Source: JBKHJA01 sp046538375
Lineage (GTDB): Bacteria > Acidobacteriota > Aminicenantia > Aminicenantales > Aminicenantaceae
Length of the DNA: 34,810 nt
Direction: 5' to 3'
Assembly (NCBI GenBank): GCA_046538375.1
Contig: JBKHJA010000012.1
Location: forward strand, 1-34,810
The number at the start of each line of letters is the position of its first letter. Position 1 is the stretch's first letter. The translations under genes were made by a program, and so were the position numbers. Under the pieces are notes generated by a model that saw only the letters and a list, made by a program, of their open reading frames with translations, was not told the DNA's origin and ran no database searches. Of the stretch, positions 14,922 through 24,185 are shown in pieces.

Positions 14922-16670
14922 ATGAATCAATTCTATCAAAAAAGAATTAAGAAAAGGACTGTGATTGCGGCCTTTTTCTCCCTTCTGTGGTCCTCGGCTG
15001 TGGTGTTTCGCCTGGTCCAGCTTCAGATCATCCATTATCCTCAACTTAAAGCCAGAGTCAGCGAGCAAAATCGAAGCATAAGCACCATTTCCCCCAAAAG
15101 GGGAGCTATCTATGACCGCAGAGGAAGTCTTATGGCCAGCAGCATCAGCTGCCAATCTGTTTTCTACACTCCTTTCCGGGACCAGCCGGCAGAATTTCAA
15201 TTCAAAAAAATTCTGAGGCTCAAAAGAATTCTGGGACTGACCCAGGAAGATCTCGACCTCATCAAAAAGAGAATCAAAAGAAACGCTTCTTTCATATGGA
15301 TAGAAAGAAAGATCGATTCTGAAAAGGCAGAACAGGTGGAAAATCTCAATTTGGAGGGCATTTATCTGACCGAAGAGAACAAAAGGTTCTATCCTCAGGG
15401 AAAACTGGCCGCCCAGATCCTGGGAAGGGTGAACATCGATGAGGAGGGGGCCAGCGGAATCGAATACAAATACAATTCCCTGCTGGCGGGAAAGAAAGGC
15501 AAACGGCTGATATTGAGGGATGCCAAACGGAGAGGATATCATTTTGAGACCCTGGAAGCCCCTGAACCTGGAAATGATTTGACCCTGACCATTGATGAGA
15601 CCATCCAGTATATCGCCGAAAAAGAGCTGGCCAAGGTCATGCAGGAAAAAAAGGCCAAGTGGGGAACAGTTATCATCTGCCAGCCTTCCACTGGAGAAAT
15701 ATTGGCTTTAGCCAACTACCCCACTTTTGACCTGAACAATCCTCCAGCCAATCCCTTGAAATGCGATCGGATCCACGGCATCCACCACCTTTTCGATCCT
15801 GGATCCACCTTTAAGGTCATCATAGCGGCATCAGCCATGGAGACAAAATCGGCGGCTTTGAATGAGGACTTTGACTGCAGCCAGGGAAGCATTGTCATTG
15901 CTGGCAAAACTTTCAAAGACTACCGCCGCTTGGGTATCTTAACCTTTCCAGAGGTGATCATTCATTCTTCCAATGTGGGGGCCATCCAAATCGGCCAACG
16001 GTTGGGAGAAAAGATGGTGTATAACACCATAAAAGCCTTCGGATTCGGCCAAAAAACAGGAATCGATCTTCCGGCCGAGGCAGAAGGCATCTTCCGGCCT
16101 TTAAAAAGCTGGTCCCACCTTTCCCTGGCTTCCCTTTCTATCGGGTATGAAATCTCAGTGACCCCCATCCAAATGCTGCAGGCCATCAATGTTATCGCCA
16201 ACCGAGGCTGTGTAACAGCTCCTAAAATGGTCAAGTCAATCCATCCCCCATCCACTGATGAACCCCCCCGGTCCCTGCGCTGCACAAGAGTGATTTCTGA
16301 ACAGACAGCCTCCACTCTGGCCTCCATTCTGGAAAAAGTTGTGGAGAAAGGAACAGGAAAGAATGCTCGCCTCCAAGGCTACAGGATTGCTGGAAAAACG
16401 GGCACGGCCCAGAAATTCAATCCAGCTTCCGGAACTTATTCTTCATCCTCTCATACCGCCTCTTTTGTGGGGTTCGTCATAGCCGAAAAGCCGATCTTTT
16501 CCATGATGGTGGTTATTGACGATCCCCAAGGACAGTACTATGGAGGACTGGTGGCCGCCCCTGTTTTCCGAAAAATCGCTGCCCAGGTCCTTCAATATTT
16601 AAAAATACCTCCCCAATCTCCTTCAGAAACAATCATTGCTTCCAAACAATGGGGTCTGACAGACCAATGA
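14922..16670 (+). CDS. ftsI: Septal peptidoglycan transpeptidase FtsI (class B PBP)
   Basis: The 582-aa protein has a membrane helix near the N-terminus (about 13-32), a dimerisation domain starting at RGAIYDRRG (about 60-68), and a transpeptidase domain. The penicillin-binding motifs are STFK (catalytic Ser295, Lys298), SSN (349-351) and KTGT (492-495). It cross-links new peptidoglycan at the septum with FtsW. No PASTA domains are present, unlike many Gram-positive relatives. The stretch before the catalytic serine (RIHGIHHLFDPGS) departs from the common NRAxxxxxEPGS. Its last 4 nt overlap murE (ATGA). Confidence 0.95.
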   Translation: MNQFYQKRIKKRTVIAAFFSLLWSSAVVFRLVQLQIIHYPQLKARVSEQNRSISTISPKRGAIYDRRGSLMASSISCQSVFYTPFRDQPAEFQFKKILRLKRILGLTQEDLDLIKKRIKRNASFIWIERKIDSEKAEQVENLNLEGIYLTEENKRFYPQGKLAAQILGRVNIDEEGASGIEYKYNSLLAGKKGKRLILRDAKRRGYHFETLEAPEPGNDLTLTIDETIQYIAEKELAKVMQEKKAKWGTVIICQPSTGEILALANYPTFDLNNPPANPLKCDRIHGIHHLFDPGSTFKVIIAASAMETKSAALNEDFDCSQGSIVIAGKTFKDYRRLGILTFPEVIIHSSNVGAIQIGQRLGEKMVYNTIKAFGFGQKTGIDLPAEAEGIFRPLKSWSHLSLASLSIGYEISVTPIQMLQAINVIANRGCVTAPKMVKSIHPPSTDEPPRSLRCTRVISEQTASTLASILEKVVEKGTGKNARLQGYRIAGKTGTAQKFNPASGTYSSSSHTASFVGFVIAEKPIFSMMVVIDDPQGQYYGGLVAAPVFRKIAAQVLQYLKIPPQSPSETIIASKQWGLTDQ

Positions 16671-18142
16671 AACTCAGGGACCTCCTGTCAGGAATCTCCA
16701 TCTTTGATTTCAGCGGGAATGAACAGCAAGAGATTAGAGGGATCTCCTATTCATCCAAAAAAGTCCAGCCCGGATTTTTATTCGCTGCCCTGAAAGGAGA
16801 AAAAACCGACGGCCATCAATTCATCCAGGAAGCTGTTTCCAAAGGGGCGGCTGCGGTCCTGGCAGAAAAGCCAAAACCTCCCCATTTTGAAAAAAGCTGG
16901 ATTCACACACCCGATGCCCGCCAGGCTCTGGCTGTCTGTTCAGCCAATTTCTACTCTCATCCCTCCCGCCACCTCAAAATCGTGGGCATCACCGGGACCA
17001 AGGGCAAAACCACAGTCACCTATCTTCTGGAAGAGATCCTGAAAAAGGCGAAGCTGCGTCCCGGTGTTATGGGGACCATCTCCTACAGAGGGCCGAATTT
17101 GGAGATGCCTGCAGAAAGGACCACCCCAGAAGCCCCGGATCTTCAGAGACTCCTCAGCCTCCTGCTGGCTGAGGGAGCCACTCACTGCCTGATTGAAGTC
17201 TCCTCTCATGCCCTGGAGCTAAAGAGAGTGGTGGGAATTGAATTTGATGCGGCTGTTTTCACCAATCTCAGCGGCGAACATCTCGACTATCACCTTTCCA
17301 TGGAAAATTATTATGAAGCCAAAAAAAAGCTCTTTTTTTCTGACCACAAGAAAAGCATTGCTGTGGTCAACACAGATGATCCCTGGGGAAAAAAACTGAT
17401 AGCTGAAATTCCTATGTCCTCCATAACCTACGGGCTTGACCCTTCGGCCATCGTCCACGCCCAGAAATACAACCTCAGTCAACAAGGGATAGAACTGGAA
17501 GTGAAGTACCCGGGAGGAACAATGGCCCTCTCTTCTCCTCTCCTTGGCAAGCCTAACCTCTATAACATCCTGGCCGCTGCGGCAGTGGCCCTGAGCTTAA
17601 AATTCCCCTCTCATGCCATAAAAGAAGGGACAGCTTCTCTTCAAGGTGTCCCGGGAAGGTTTGAAAGAATTGAAAACTCTCTGGGGCTGCATATTTTTGT
17701 CGATTATGCCCATACCGACGATGCCCTGCGGAATCTGCTGAAAACGGCCCGAGAACAAAATCCCCGCCGCCTCCTGCTGGTGTTTGGTGCAGGAGGAGAC
17801 CGGGACAAAGCCAAAAGGCCCAGGATGGGAGAAGTGGCCAGCAGGCTGGCCGACTGGACCATTCTTACCTCAGATAATCCCCGCTCAGAAGATCCTCTGG
17901 CCATCATCTCAGAGATAGAAAAGGGATTCAAAAAGAATGGGGAAAAAAATTACCAAATCATGCCCAACCGGAGAGAAGCCATAAAGAAAGCTCTCTCTAT
18001 GGGGAAAAAAGGAGATTTCATCCTGGTGGCCGGGAAAGGGCATGAAAATTATCAGATTGTGGGCCATCAAATGATTCCTTTCCATGATGCTGAAGTGATA
18101 AGAGATCTGCTGAAGAGAATGGAGGCCAACAGGAATGGTTGA
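16667..18142 (+). CDS. murE: UDP-MurNAc-L-Ala-D-Glu ligase MurE, meso-DAP type
   Basis: This cytoplasmic ATP-dependent ligase adds the third residue of the stem peptide. The 491-aa product has the Mur ligase layout: an N-terminal UDP-binding domain, the ATP loop GTKGKTT (about 110-116), the central domain with a likely carbamylated lysine in YYEAKKKLF, and the C-terminal domain. The motif DNPR (about 403-406) is the signature of MurE enzymes that use meso-diaminopimelate rather than lysine. I start it at ATG 16667, which overlaps the ftsI stop as ATGA and gives MKLRDLL, a normal MurE start; an in-frame ATG at 16649 would add six residues and deepen the overlap. It overlaps murF by 8 nt. Confidence 0.95.
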   Translation: MKLRDLLSGISIFDFSGNEQQEIRGISYSSKKVQPGFLFAALKGEKTDGHQFIQEAVSKGAAAVLAEKPKPPHFEKSWIHTPDARQALAVCSANFYSHPSRHLKIVGITGTKGKTTVTYLLEEILKKAKLRPGVMGTISYRGPNLEMPAERTTPEAPDLQRLLSLLLAEGATHCLIEVSSHALELKRVVGIEFDAAVFTNLSGEHLDYHLSMENYYEAKKKLFFSDHKKSIAVVNTDDPWGKKLIAEIPMSSITYGLDPSAIVHAQKYNLSQQGIELEVKYPGGTMALSSPLLGKPNLYNILAAAAVALSLKFPSHAIKEGTASLQGVPGRFERIENSLGLHIFVDYAHTDDALRNLLKTAREQNPRRLLLVFGAGGDRDKAKRPRMGEVASRLADWTILTSDNPRSEDPLAIISEIEKGFKKNGEKNYQIMPNRREAIKKALSMGKKGDFILVAGKGHENYQIVGHQMIPFHDAEVIRDLLKRMEANRNG

Positions 18143-19517
18143 GCTGCGCTTGGACCAGATATCAGAAAAACTCGGCGGAACCATCCTCCAGGGATCACCT
18201 GCTCTAACTTTCCGTAAGTTCAATATCGACTCCAGACAGACTGAACCCGGCGAACTATTTTTTGCCATAACAGCCCAACGTGATGGGCATCAGTTTGTGC
18301 CGGATGCTGTGAAGAAAGGTGCAGGAGGGGCCGTTATTTCTCGAAAAATTTCCCTCTCCCAAAAAAACGCAGCTCTCCTTCAGGTAAAGGACACCCTCAA
18401 GTCACTTCAAAAACTGGCCGCAGAAGTCCGGCGTGAGCATCCTGTGAAAATTGTGGGCATCACCGGCAGCAACGGAAAGACCACCACCAAAGAATTCACC
18501 TCTTCTCTGCTGTCCTCCACTTACCACGTGCTCAAGTCAGAGGGGAACTTCAACAACCAACTGGGTGTGCCTCTCTCCCTTCTCCGGCTGCGCAAATCCC
18601 ATCAAGTGGCTGTACTGGAGATGGCCATGAGTGCTCTCGGAGAAATCAGTGACCTGACCCGTATCGCTCCTCCTGATGTTGCGGTCATCACCAACGTCAA
18701 CCCGGTCCACCTCCAATTTTTCCACAGCATCGAAGAGATCGCCTCGGCCAAAAAAGAAATCCTGGAAGGATTGAAGCCGGGAGGGACAGCGGTTCTGAAC
18801 GGAGACGATTTCCGTATCAAAGAAATGTCCAGGGATTTCAGGGGAAGGAAAATATTTTTCGGTCTTTCTCCCCAATGTGATATCCGGGCACAGAACATCC
18901 AAAGGCTGGGATTCAAAGGGATGGTCTTTGACCTTATCTACGGACCGGACCAACCAGAAGTTTCTTTTCCTTTTTATTATGAAAGTTTTCTTTACAATTT
19001 TCTGGCCGCTGCGGCCGCGGCTTATGCCCTTGCTGTGCCTCTGGAAGATATGCTTTCCCGAATAAAAACCCTGAAGCCCTTTTCCAGGAGAGGTGTTCTG
19101 ATCACCCTGGACAGAAACATCAAACTTATCGATGACTCTTACAACTCCAATCCCAGAGGCCTGGAGCAAGCTTTGAAAGGCCTGGCCGATCTTCCCAGCT
19201 CGAGAAAAGTGGCCGTGCTGGGAGACATGTTAGAACTGGGGAAGAAAGAAGTGGAGTTTCATATTCAGGCAGGGAAGCAGCTGGTGGAATGGGGATGGGA
19301 TTTTCTGGTGACTGTGGGTCCCCTGAGTTTGCACCTGGCTGAAGGCGCCCTGTCGGCGGGAATGAAAAAGGAACAAATGGTTTCTTTTTCAGATTCTGAC
19401 CAGGCTGCCAAAAATATATGGTCTCTTCTTCAGGCGGGAGACCTTGTTCTGGTCAAAGGCTCCAGGAAAATAAAAACAGAGAAAATCGTAGAACAACTGA
19501 CATCAAAAAGGCCATAA
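18135..19517 (+). CDS. murF: UDP-MurNAc-tripeptide D-alanyl-D-alanine ligase MurF
   Basis: The 460-aa ligase adds D-Ala-D-Ala to complete UDP-MurNAc-pentapeptide in the cytoplasm. Visible family marks are the N-terminal SRQTEPGELFFAI, the ATP loop GSNGKTTTKEF (about 113-123), the NFNNQLGVPLSLL block, the ITNVNPVHL block and the C-terminal DDSYNSNP, all normal for MurF. GGAGG lies 9 nt before the ATG, inside murE, which fits coupled translation. A d-alanine ligase gene (ddl), the source of its dipeptide, is not in this window. Confidence 0.95.
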   Translation: MVELRLDQISEKLGGTILQGSPALTFRKFNIDSRQTEPGELFFAITAQRDGHQFVPDAVKKGAGGAVISRKISLSQKNAALLQVKDTLKSLQKLAAEVRREHPVKIVGITGSNGKTTTKEFTSSLLSSTYHVLKSEGNFNNQLGVPLSLLRLRKSHQVAVLEMAMSALGEISDLTRIAPPDVAVITNVNPVHLQFFHSIEEIASAKKEILEGLKPGGTAVLNGDDFRIKEMSRDFRGRKIFFGLSPQCDIRAQNIQRLGFKGMVFDLIYGPDQPEVSFPFYYESFLYNFLAAAAAAYALAVPLEDMLSRIKTLKPFSRRGVLITLDRNIKLIDDSYNSNPRGLEQALKGLADLPSSRKVAVLGDMLELGKKEVEFHIQAGKQLVEWGWDFLVTVGPLSLHLAEGALSAGMKKEQMVSFSDSDQAAKNIWSLLQAGDLVLVKGSRKIKTEKIVEQLTSKRP

Positions 19518-19518
19518 C

Positions 19519-20607
19519 ATGCTTTATTATCTGCTGGTGCCGTTAAAAGAATATTTCATCTTCTTCAATGTGTTCCGGTACATCACTGTCAGGACAGCCT
19601 TAGCGGGAATAACGGCACTTCTGTTCAGCCTTCTGTTCGGTCCTCTGGTGATAAAACTTCTGAAAAAATACCAGATCGGCGAAGAGATCAAGGCCTATGG
19701 CCCTGAGTCTCACATGGAGAAAAAAGGGACTCCTTCCATGGGGGGCCTATTGATTATCAGCTCAACCCTCATCCCCACCCTGCTGTGGGGAGATCTGGGC
19801 AATACCTACATCTGGATGGCCATGGCCACCATGTTCTGCTTTGGGCTTCTGGGCTTCTGGGATGATTACCTCAAGATCAAGAGGAAAAAAAGTTCAGGGC
19901 TTATCATCCGGCATAAACTTCTTTTCCAAATCGTCATCTCCGCTTTCATCGGCCTTATCCTGGTTTATCTCGGCCGCATGGGAGAGTTCAACCTCCACCT
20001 GAGTTTTCCCTTCTTCAAGAAATGGATGCCCTATTTAGGATGGCTTTATCTTCCCTGGATCATGCTTATCCTGATTGGCTCCTCAAACTCTGTCAATCTT
20101 GCTGACGGGCTGGACGGGCTGGCCATCGGCTTGACCTTTATCAGCGCCAGCGCCTTCACCGCCCTCTCTTATACAGCCGGCCACGCGCTGTGGTCTGAAT
20201 ACCTGAACATCGCCCGGGTTCCCCAAGCCGCGGAACTCACCATTTTTGCCGGCGCCATGTCCGGAGCCTGCCTGGGCTTTCTCTGGTACAACTGCCATCC
20301 TGCTCAGGTATTCATGGGAGATTCGGGAGCTCTTTCCCTGGGTGGAACCATCGGCATCATCGCTATCTTGATCAAGCAGGAATTCCTCCTGTTCATGGTG
20401 GCCGGTGTGTTCATCATAGAGGCTTTATCCTCTCTCCTGCAGATCGGCTATTTCAAACTGACCGGGGGAAAAAGGATATTCAAGATGGCTCCCCTGCATC
20501 ATCATTTTGAGCTTATCGGCTGGTCTGAAGAGAAAATTGTGATCCGCTTCTGGATTGCAGCTATCATATTTGCTCTTTTCAGTCTCACCACGTTGAAGCT
20601 GAGGTAA
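19519..20607 (+). CDS. mraY: Phospho-MurNAc-pentapeptide transferase MraY
   Basis: The 362-aa integral membrane enzyme moves phospho-MurNAc-pentapeptide onto undecaprenyl phosphate to form lipid I. It has about ten hydrophobic helices and the expected motifs. These are KKGTPSMGGLLI near residue 69, the DDYLKI block (about 115-120), NLADGLDGLAIG (about 192-203), FMGDSGALSLGG (about 265-276) and the histidine cluster PLHHHFE (about 337-343). The start MLYYLLVPL is typical of the family. One nt separates it from murF and one from murD. Confidence 0.97.
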   Translation: MLYYLLVPLKEYFIFFNVFRYITVRTALAGITALLFSLLFGPLVIKLLKKYQIGEEIKAYGPESHMEKKGTPSMGGLLIISSTLIPTLLWGDLGNTYIWMAMATMFCFGLLGFWDDYLKIKRKKSSGLIIRHKLLFQIVISAFIGLILVYLGRMGEFNLHLSFPFFKKWMPYLGWLYLPWIMLILIGSSNSVNLADGLDGLAIGLTFISASAFTALSYTAGHALWSEYLNIARVPQAAELTIFAGAMSGACLGFLWYNCHPAQVFMGDSGALSLGGTIGIIAILIKQEFLLFMVAGVFIIEALSSLLQIGYFKLTGGKRIFKMAPLHHHFELIGWSEEKIVIRFWIAAIIFALFSLTTLKLR

Positions 20608-20608
20608 A

Positions 20609-21979
20609 ATGAACCTGAAAGGGAAAAAAATACTGGTGGTCGGATTGGGAAAAACAGGGGAAGAGGTGTGCCGTTTTCTTCTCCCTCGAGGAGCTCAGGT
20701 GAAGGTGAGCGAAAAGAAAACCGGGGAAGAACTTGGCGGCAGGCTTTCATTCCTGGAAAAGAAAGGAGTGAAAGTGGAAACAGGGACACACCAGCTTTCC
20801 ACTTTCCTTGAGAATGATCTCATCGTCCCCAGCCCCGGAGTTCCTCCTCTTCCTGAGCTCAAGGCTGCCCAAGAACAGGGTGTAAAAATCATCTCAGAAA
20901 TAGAAATGGCCTATTCTTTCTTAAAAGGAAAAATAGTAGGCATTACCGGATCCAACGGAAAATCGACCACGGCGTCCCTTACACATAAAATCCTCAAAGA
21001 AGGAGGGCTGCCGTCCTATCTGGCAGGAAACATCGGAACTCCCCTTATCAGTCTGGTGGAGAACAGCCAAAAAGACGATATTTACGTGGCAGAAATTTCA
21101 AGCTTCCAGCTTCAATACACCCAGCACTTCCGCTCCGCAGTCTCCGTGCTTTTGAACATTTCTCCAGACCATCTGGATTGGCATCCCTCCTTTACTCAGT
21201 ACTTTGAGGCGAAAAAGAAACTGTTAGACTTTCAGCAGGACCATGATAAGGCCGTTCTTAACCGTGATCAACCCCTGGTTTGGAAACTCCGATCCCGGGC
21301 CAAAGCTCAGGTCTATGGATTCAGCCGGAAGGTGAGTGTCTGTCCGGGATGTTTTGTAAAAGGGGAATGGATTGTTATCAGGGATAAACAACAGGGGACA
21401 CTTATGAAGACTTCAGAAATTCCTCTAGTCGGTTCACACAACCAAGAAAATGTGATGGCCGCTGCCGCAGTGGGATATCTTTTTGGTATTCCTTTAAGCC
21501 AGATCAAAAAATCGGTAAAAACATTCATAGGACTCCAGCACCGCCTGGAAAAGGTAAGCACCATAGCAGGAGTGGATTTTTTTAATGATTCCAAAGCCAC
21601 CAACGTGGAGGCCGCCCTGAATGCGGTTCAGAGTTTCTCTGAGAAAATAATCCTCATTCTAGGAGGAAGGGACAAAGGAGGAGACTTCAAAAAGCTGCGG
21701 CTGCCAGTTAAAGAAAAGGCAAAAAAAATCATTGTTTTGGGAGAGGCAGCAGGGAAAATCGAGAGAGCTCTTCAAAATTCTCTTCCTGTGAACCGGGTTT
21801 CCTCACTCAGAGAAGCGGTGAGAATGGGGTTTAGAGAATCCCGACCCGGAGAAGTGGTCCTCCTGGCACCAGCCTGCACCAGTTTCGATATGTTCCAAAA
21901 CTTTGAACAGAGGGGAGACATTTTCAAGCAGGAAGTTTTTGACCTTAAAAAAGAAGTGGGGAAAAGGAAGGCAGAATAA
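20609..21979 (+). CDS. murD: UDP-MurNAc-L-alanine:D-glutamate ligase MurD
   Basis: The 456-aa cytoplasmic ligase adds D-glutamate as the second stem-peptide residue. It begins with a Rossmann-like KILVVGLGKTGEEV, then the PSPGVPPLPEL block. The ATP loop GSNGKSTT is at about 113-120, followed by the AGNIGTPL block, NISPDHLDWH, NDSKATN (about 326-332) and GGRDKGGDF. All Mur-ligase core residues I can check are there. AGG lies just before the ATG at 20609, within the end of mraY. It ends one nt before the preferred ftsW start. Confidence 0.96.
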   Translation: MNLKGKKILVVGLGKTGEEVCRFLLPRGAQVKVSEKKTGEELGGRLSFLEKKGVKVETGTHQLSTFLENDLIVPSPGVPPLPELKAAQEQGVKIISEIEMAYSFLKGKIVGITGSNGKSTTASLTHKILKEGGLPSYLAGNIGTPLISLVENSQKDDIYVAEISSFQLQYTQHFRSAVSVLLNISPDHLDWHPSFTQYFEAKKKLLDFQQDHDKAVLNRDQPLVWKLRSRAKAQVYGFSRKVSVCPGCFVKGEWIVIRDKQQGTLMKTSEIPLVGSHNQENVMAAAAVGYLFGIPLSQIKKSVKTFIGLQHRLEKVSTIAGVDFFNDSKATNVEAALNAVQSFSEKIILILGGRDKGGDFKKLRLPVKEKAKKIIVLGEAAGKIERALQNSLPVNRVSSLREAVRMGFRESRPGEVVLLAPACTSFDMFQNFEQRGDIFKQEVFDLKKEVGKRKAE

Positions 21980-21980
21980 G

Positions 21981-23093
21981 ATGGAAATATTCCGGCCGTT
22001 CGGTTTCGACAAGATACTCTTTTCCATCACCTTGATACTGATCCTCATCGGCCTGATCATGGTGTTCAGTTCTTCCGGAATTCTGTCCAGTGAAACCTAC
22101 GACCATCCCTTCCATTTTCTCATCAATCAGATCATAGGGGCAGTGATAGGAATTGTGCTTATCTTCTTTATCCTTCCTGTCCGAAACCCATTCTATCAAA
22201 ATCCGTTTTTTGTGTACGGACTTCTTTTTCTGTCTCTCATCCTTCTGACCGTGTGTCTGCTCATGCCGGCAGTGGGAAACACCAACCGCTGGATTCATTT
22301 TTCCAGCCTCAGGTTTCAGCCTTCAGAGCTGGCAAAAATAAGTTTGATCCTTTTTCTAAGCCATTATCTGGTGCGGAAAAAAGAGAAGTCGAACGAATTC
22401 CGCACTCTTTTATTTCCGTTGAGCATACTCTTCCTGTTCATCCTGTTGATCATCAAAGAGCCTGACTATGGAACAGCGCTTCTGCTTTTTGCCACTTCTG
22501 CTGTGGTTCTGTTCATGGGAGGAGTTAAGCTCAAACACTTCTTTATGTTAGGAACAGTTTCCACGGCCCTTTTCACTTTCTATCTTTTCCAGGCAGATTA
22601 CAGACTGGATAGGATCTTTGCCTTCTTATCCCCCACCAAAGATCCCCAGGGCGATGGATTCCAGATTATCCAATCTAAACTGTCTGTAGGTTCGGGCGGA
22701 CTGTTCGGAGTGAGTATCGGGGAGAGCACCCAAAAGCTCTTCTTCCTTCCCTGCGCCCATACCGATTATATCTATGCCATCCTGGGAGAAGAATTCGGCC
22801 TTATCGGCACTCTGGCGGTGCTCCTTCTTTTCACTCTTTTTTTCTGGAGAGGGTTGGTCATCTCACTCAGAGCCCCCTGCCTCCAGAGCCAGCTGGTGGC
22901 GGCAGGACTGACCCTGGCCATCTTTTCTCAAGCTCTTTTGAACATCAGCATTGTGTTAGGACTGGGACCTCCCACCGGGGTTCCCCTTCCTCTGATCAGC
23001 TTCGGCAGGTCTTCTCTTATCTGCACCCTTTTCAGCACTGCTATAATTCTCCATATATCCCAGAGAAAAAGGTATATGCGAAGAAAAAAATGA
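21981..23093 (+). CDS. ftsW: SEDS-family peptidoglycan glycosyltransferase FtsW
   Basis: FtsW polymerises lipid II into glycan strands at the septum together with FtsI. The 370-aa protein has about ten membrane helices, the RFQPSELAKI block that SEDS proteins share near the middle of the N-terminal half, and the C-terminal PPTGVPLPLISFGRSSL, close to the FtsW/RodA PTTGxPLPFxSxGGSS signature. Its place between murD and murG marks it as FtsW rather than RodA. I chose ATG 21981 (AGGAAGG upstream, one nt after murD); the in-frame ATG at 21903 would add 26 charged residues inside murD. It overlaps murG by 4 nt. Confidence 0.95.
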   Translation: MEIFRPFGFDKILFSITLILILIGLIMVFSSSGILSSETYDHPFHFLINQIIGAVIGIVLIFFILPVRNPFYQNPFFVYGLLFLSLILLTVCLLMPAVGNTNRWIHFSSLRFQPSELAKISLILFLSHYLVRKKEKSNEFRTLLFPLSILFLFILLIIKEPDYGTALLLFATSAVVLFMGGVKLKHFFMLGTVSTALFTFYLFQADYRLDRIFAFLSPTKDPQGDGFQIIQSKLSVGSGGLFGVSIGESTQKLFFLPCAHTDYIYAILGEEFGLIGTLAVLLLFTLFFWRGLVISLRAPCLQSQLVAAGLTLAIFSQALLNISIVLGLGPPTGVPLPLISFGRSSLICTLFSTAIILHISQRKRYMRRKK

Positions 23094-24175
23094 AGGGAAA
23101 AAATATCATCATCAGTGGAGGAGGCACGGCCGGCCACCTCTACCCCGCCCTGGCTGTGGGCAGGAAGCTCAAAGAAAAAGATCCTCATGTGCATCTGATC
23201 TACGTGGGAAGCAGCCGGGGATTGGAGAAAACCATCATGGACCATCACGGGGCTGATTTCATCCCTTTAAAAATAGAAGGATTGAAGGGAAAGGGAGTGA
23301 AAATCATAAAACCCCTTCTTCTTCTTCCCTTCTCTTTTCTAAAATCCCTGATCATCCTGATCCGCTTCAAACCCCGACTGGTGATGGGTATGGGCGGCTA
23401 CAGCTCAGGGCCCATTGTTCTCCTGGCGTCATTGATGAAAAAACCAACCCTGATCATGGAGCAGAATTTCAAGCCTGGATTCACCAACAGGATTTTGATC
23501 CCTTGGGTCAGAAAAGCAGTGGTGGCTTTCCAAGGTTCTCTGCCTTCATTCAAGGGAAAAGGAGTGTTTATCGGAAATCCGGTAAGAGAAGAATTTTACC
23601 GGCTGAAACCAAAAGGGGAGAATTCCCATCTCACTCTTCTCATCTTCGGTGGAAGCCAGGGATCTCATTTCTTAAACCAGGCTGTCATCAAAACCCTCCC
23701 CCTTTTAAGCAGGATAAAAGACCGGGTTAAGATCATCCATCAGACCGGAGAAAAGGATTGGGAGTGGGTTAAAAATAATTACCTGGATCACAGCTTTAAA
23801 CATATGGAAGTGGCTCCCTTCTTCCATAACATGGCTGGCTGCTTTCAGCGGGCAGATCTGATCATCAGCCGGGCCGGGGCCACCACTATAGCCGAAATCA
23901 TCGCTTCTCAAAAGGCTTCACTGCTGATTCCTTTCTCCAAGGCCTCGGAAAACCACCAGCTGTCGAACGCCCGCCAATTGGAGAAAACAAAGGCAGCTGA
24001 GGTCATCCTGGAGGAAGAGGTGAGCCCGGAGACCCTGTCCTCCAGAATTATGGACTTCCTTAAACAGAGGGAAAAGATCCATCAAATGAAAAAAAATTTA
24101 AAGTCTCTCCAAACCGGTAAGGTGGCCGATAGAATTGCCGACCTCTGCTTTGAGCTGATGGAGACTCAGCCGTGA
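23090..24175 (+). CDS. murG: Lipid II synthase MurG (GlcNAc transferase)
   Basis: The 361-aa GT-B fold enzyme works at the inner face of the cytoplasmic membrane and adds GlcNAc from UDP-GlcNAc to lipid I. The glycine-rich loop GGGTAGHLYPALAV (about 9-22) is the classical first motif. GMGGYSSGP, FGGSQGSHFLN in the second domain, and the UDP-GlcNAc-binding RAGATTIAEI and FSKASENHQLSNA follow in order. Length is normal. The start overlaps the ftsW stop as ATGA. Confidence 0.97.
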   Translation: MKGKNIIISGGGTAGHLYPALAVGRKLKEKDPHVHLIYVGSSRGLEKTIMDHHGADFIPLKIEGLKGKGVKIIKPLLLLPFSFLKSLIILIRFKPRLVMGMGGYSSGPIVLLASLMKKPTLIMEQNFKPGFTNRILIPWVRKAVVAFQGSLPSFKGKGVFIGNPVREEFYRLKPKGENSHLTLLIFGGSQGSHFLNQAVIKTLPLLSRIKDRVKIIHQTGEKDWEWVKNNYLDHSFKHMEVAPFFHNMAGCFQRADLIISRAGATTIAEIIASQKASLLIPFSKASENHQLSNARQLEKTKAAEVILEEEVSPETLSSRIMDFLKQREKIHQMKKNLKSLQTGKVADRIADLCFELMETQP

Positions 24176-24185
24176 GGGATTCAAA

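Noticed and set aside
21903..21980. Upstream in-frame ATG for ftsW
   Set aside because: It would overlap murD by 77 nt and add a charged leader before a standard FtsW N-terminus; ATG 21981 follows a good ribosome-binding site.
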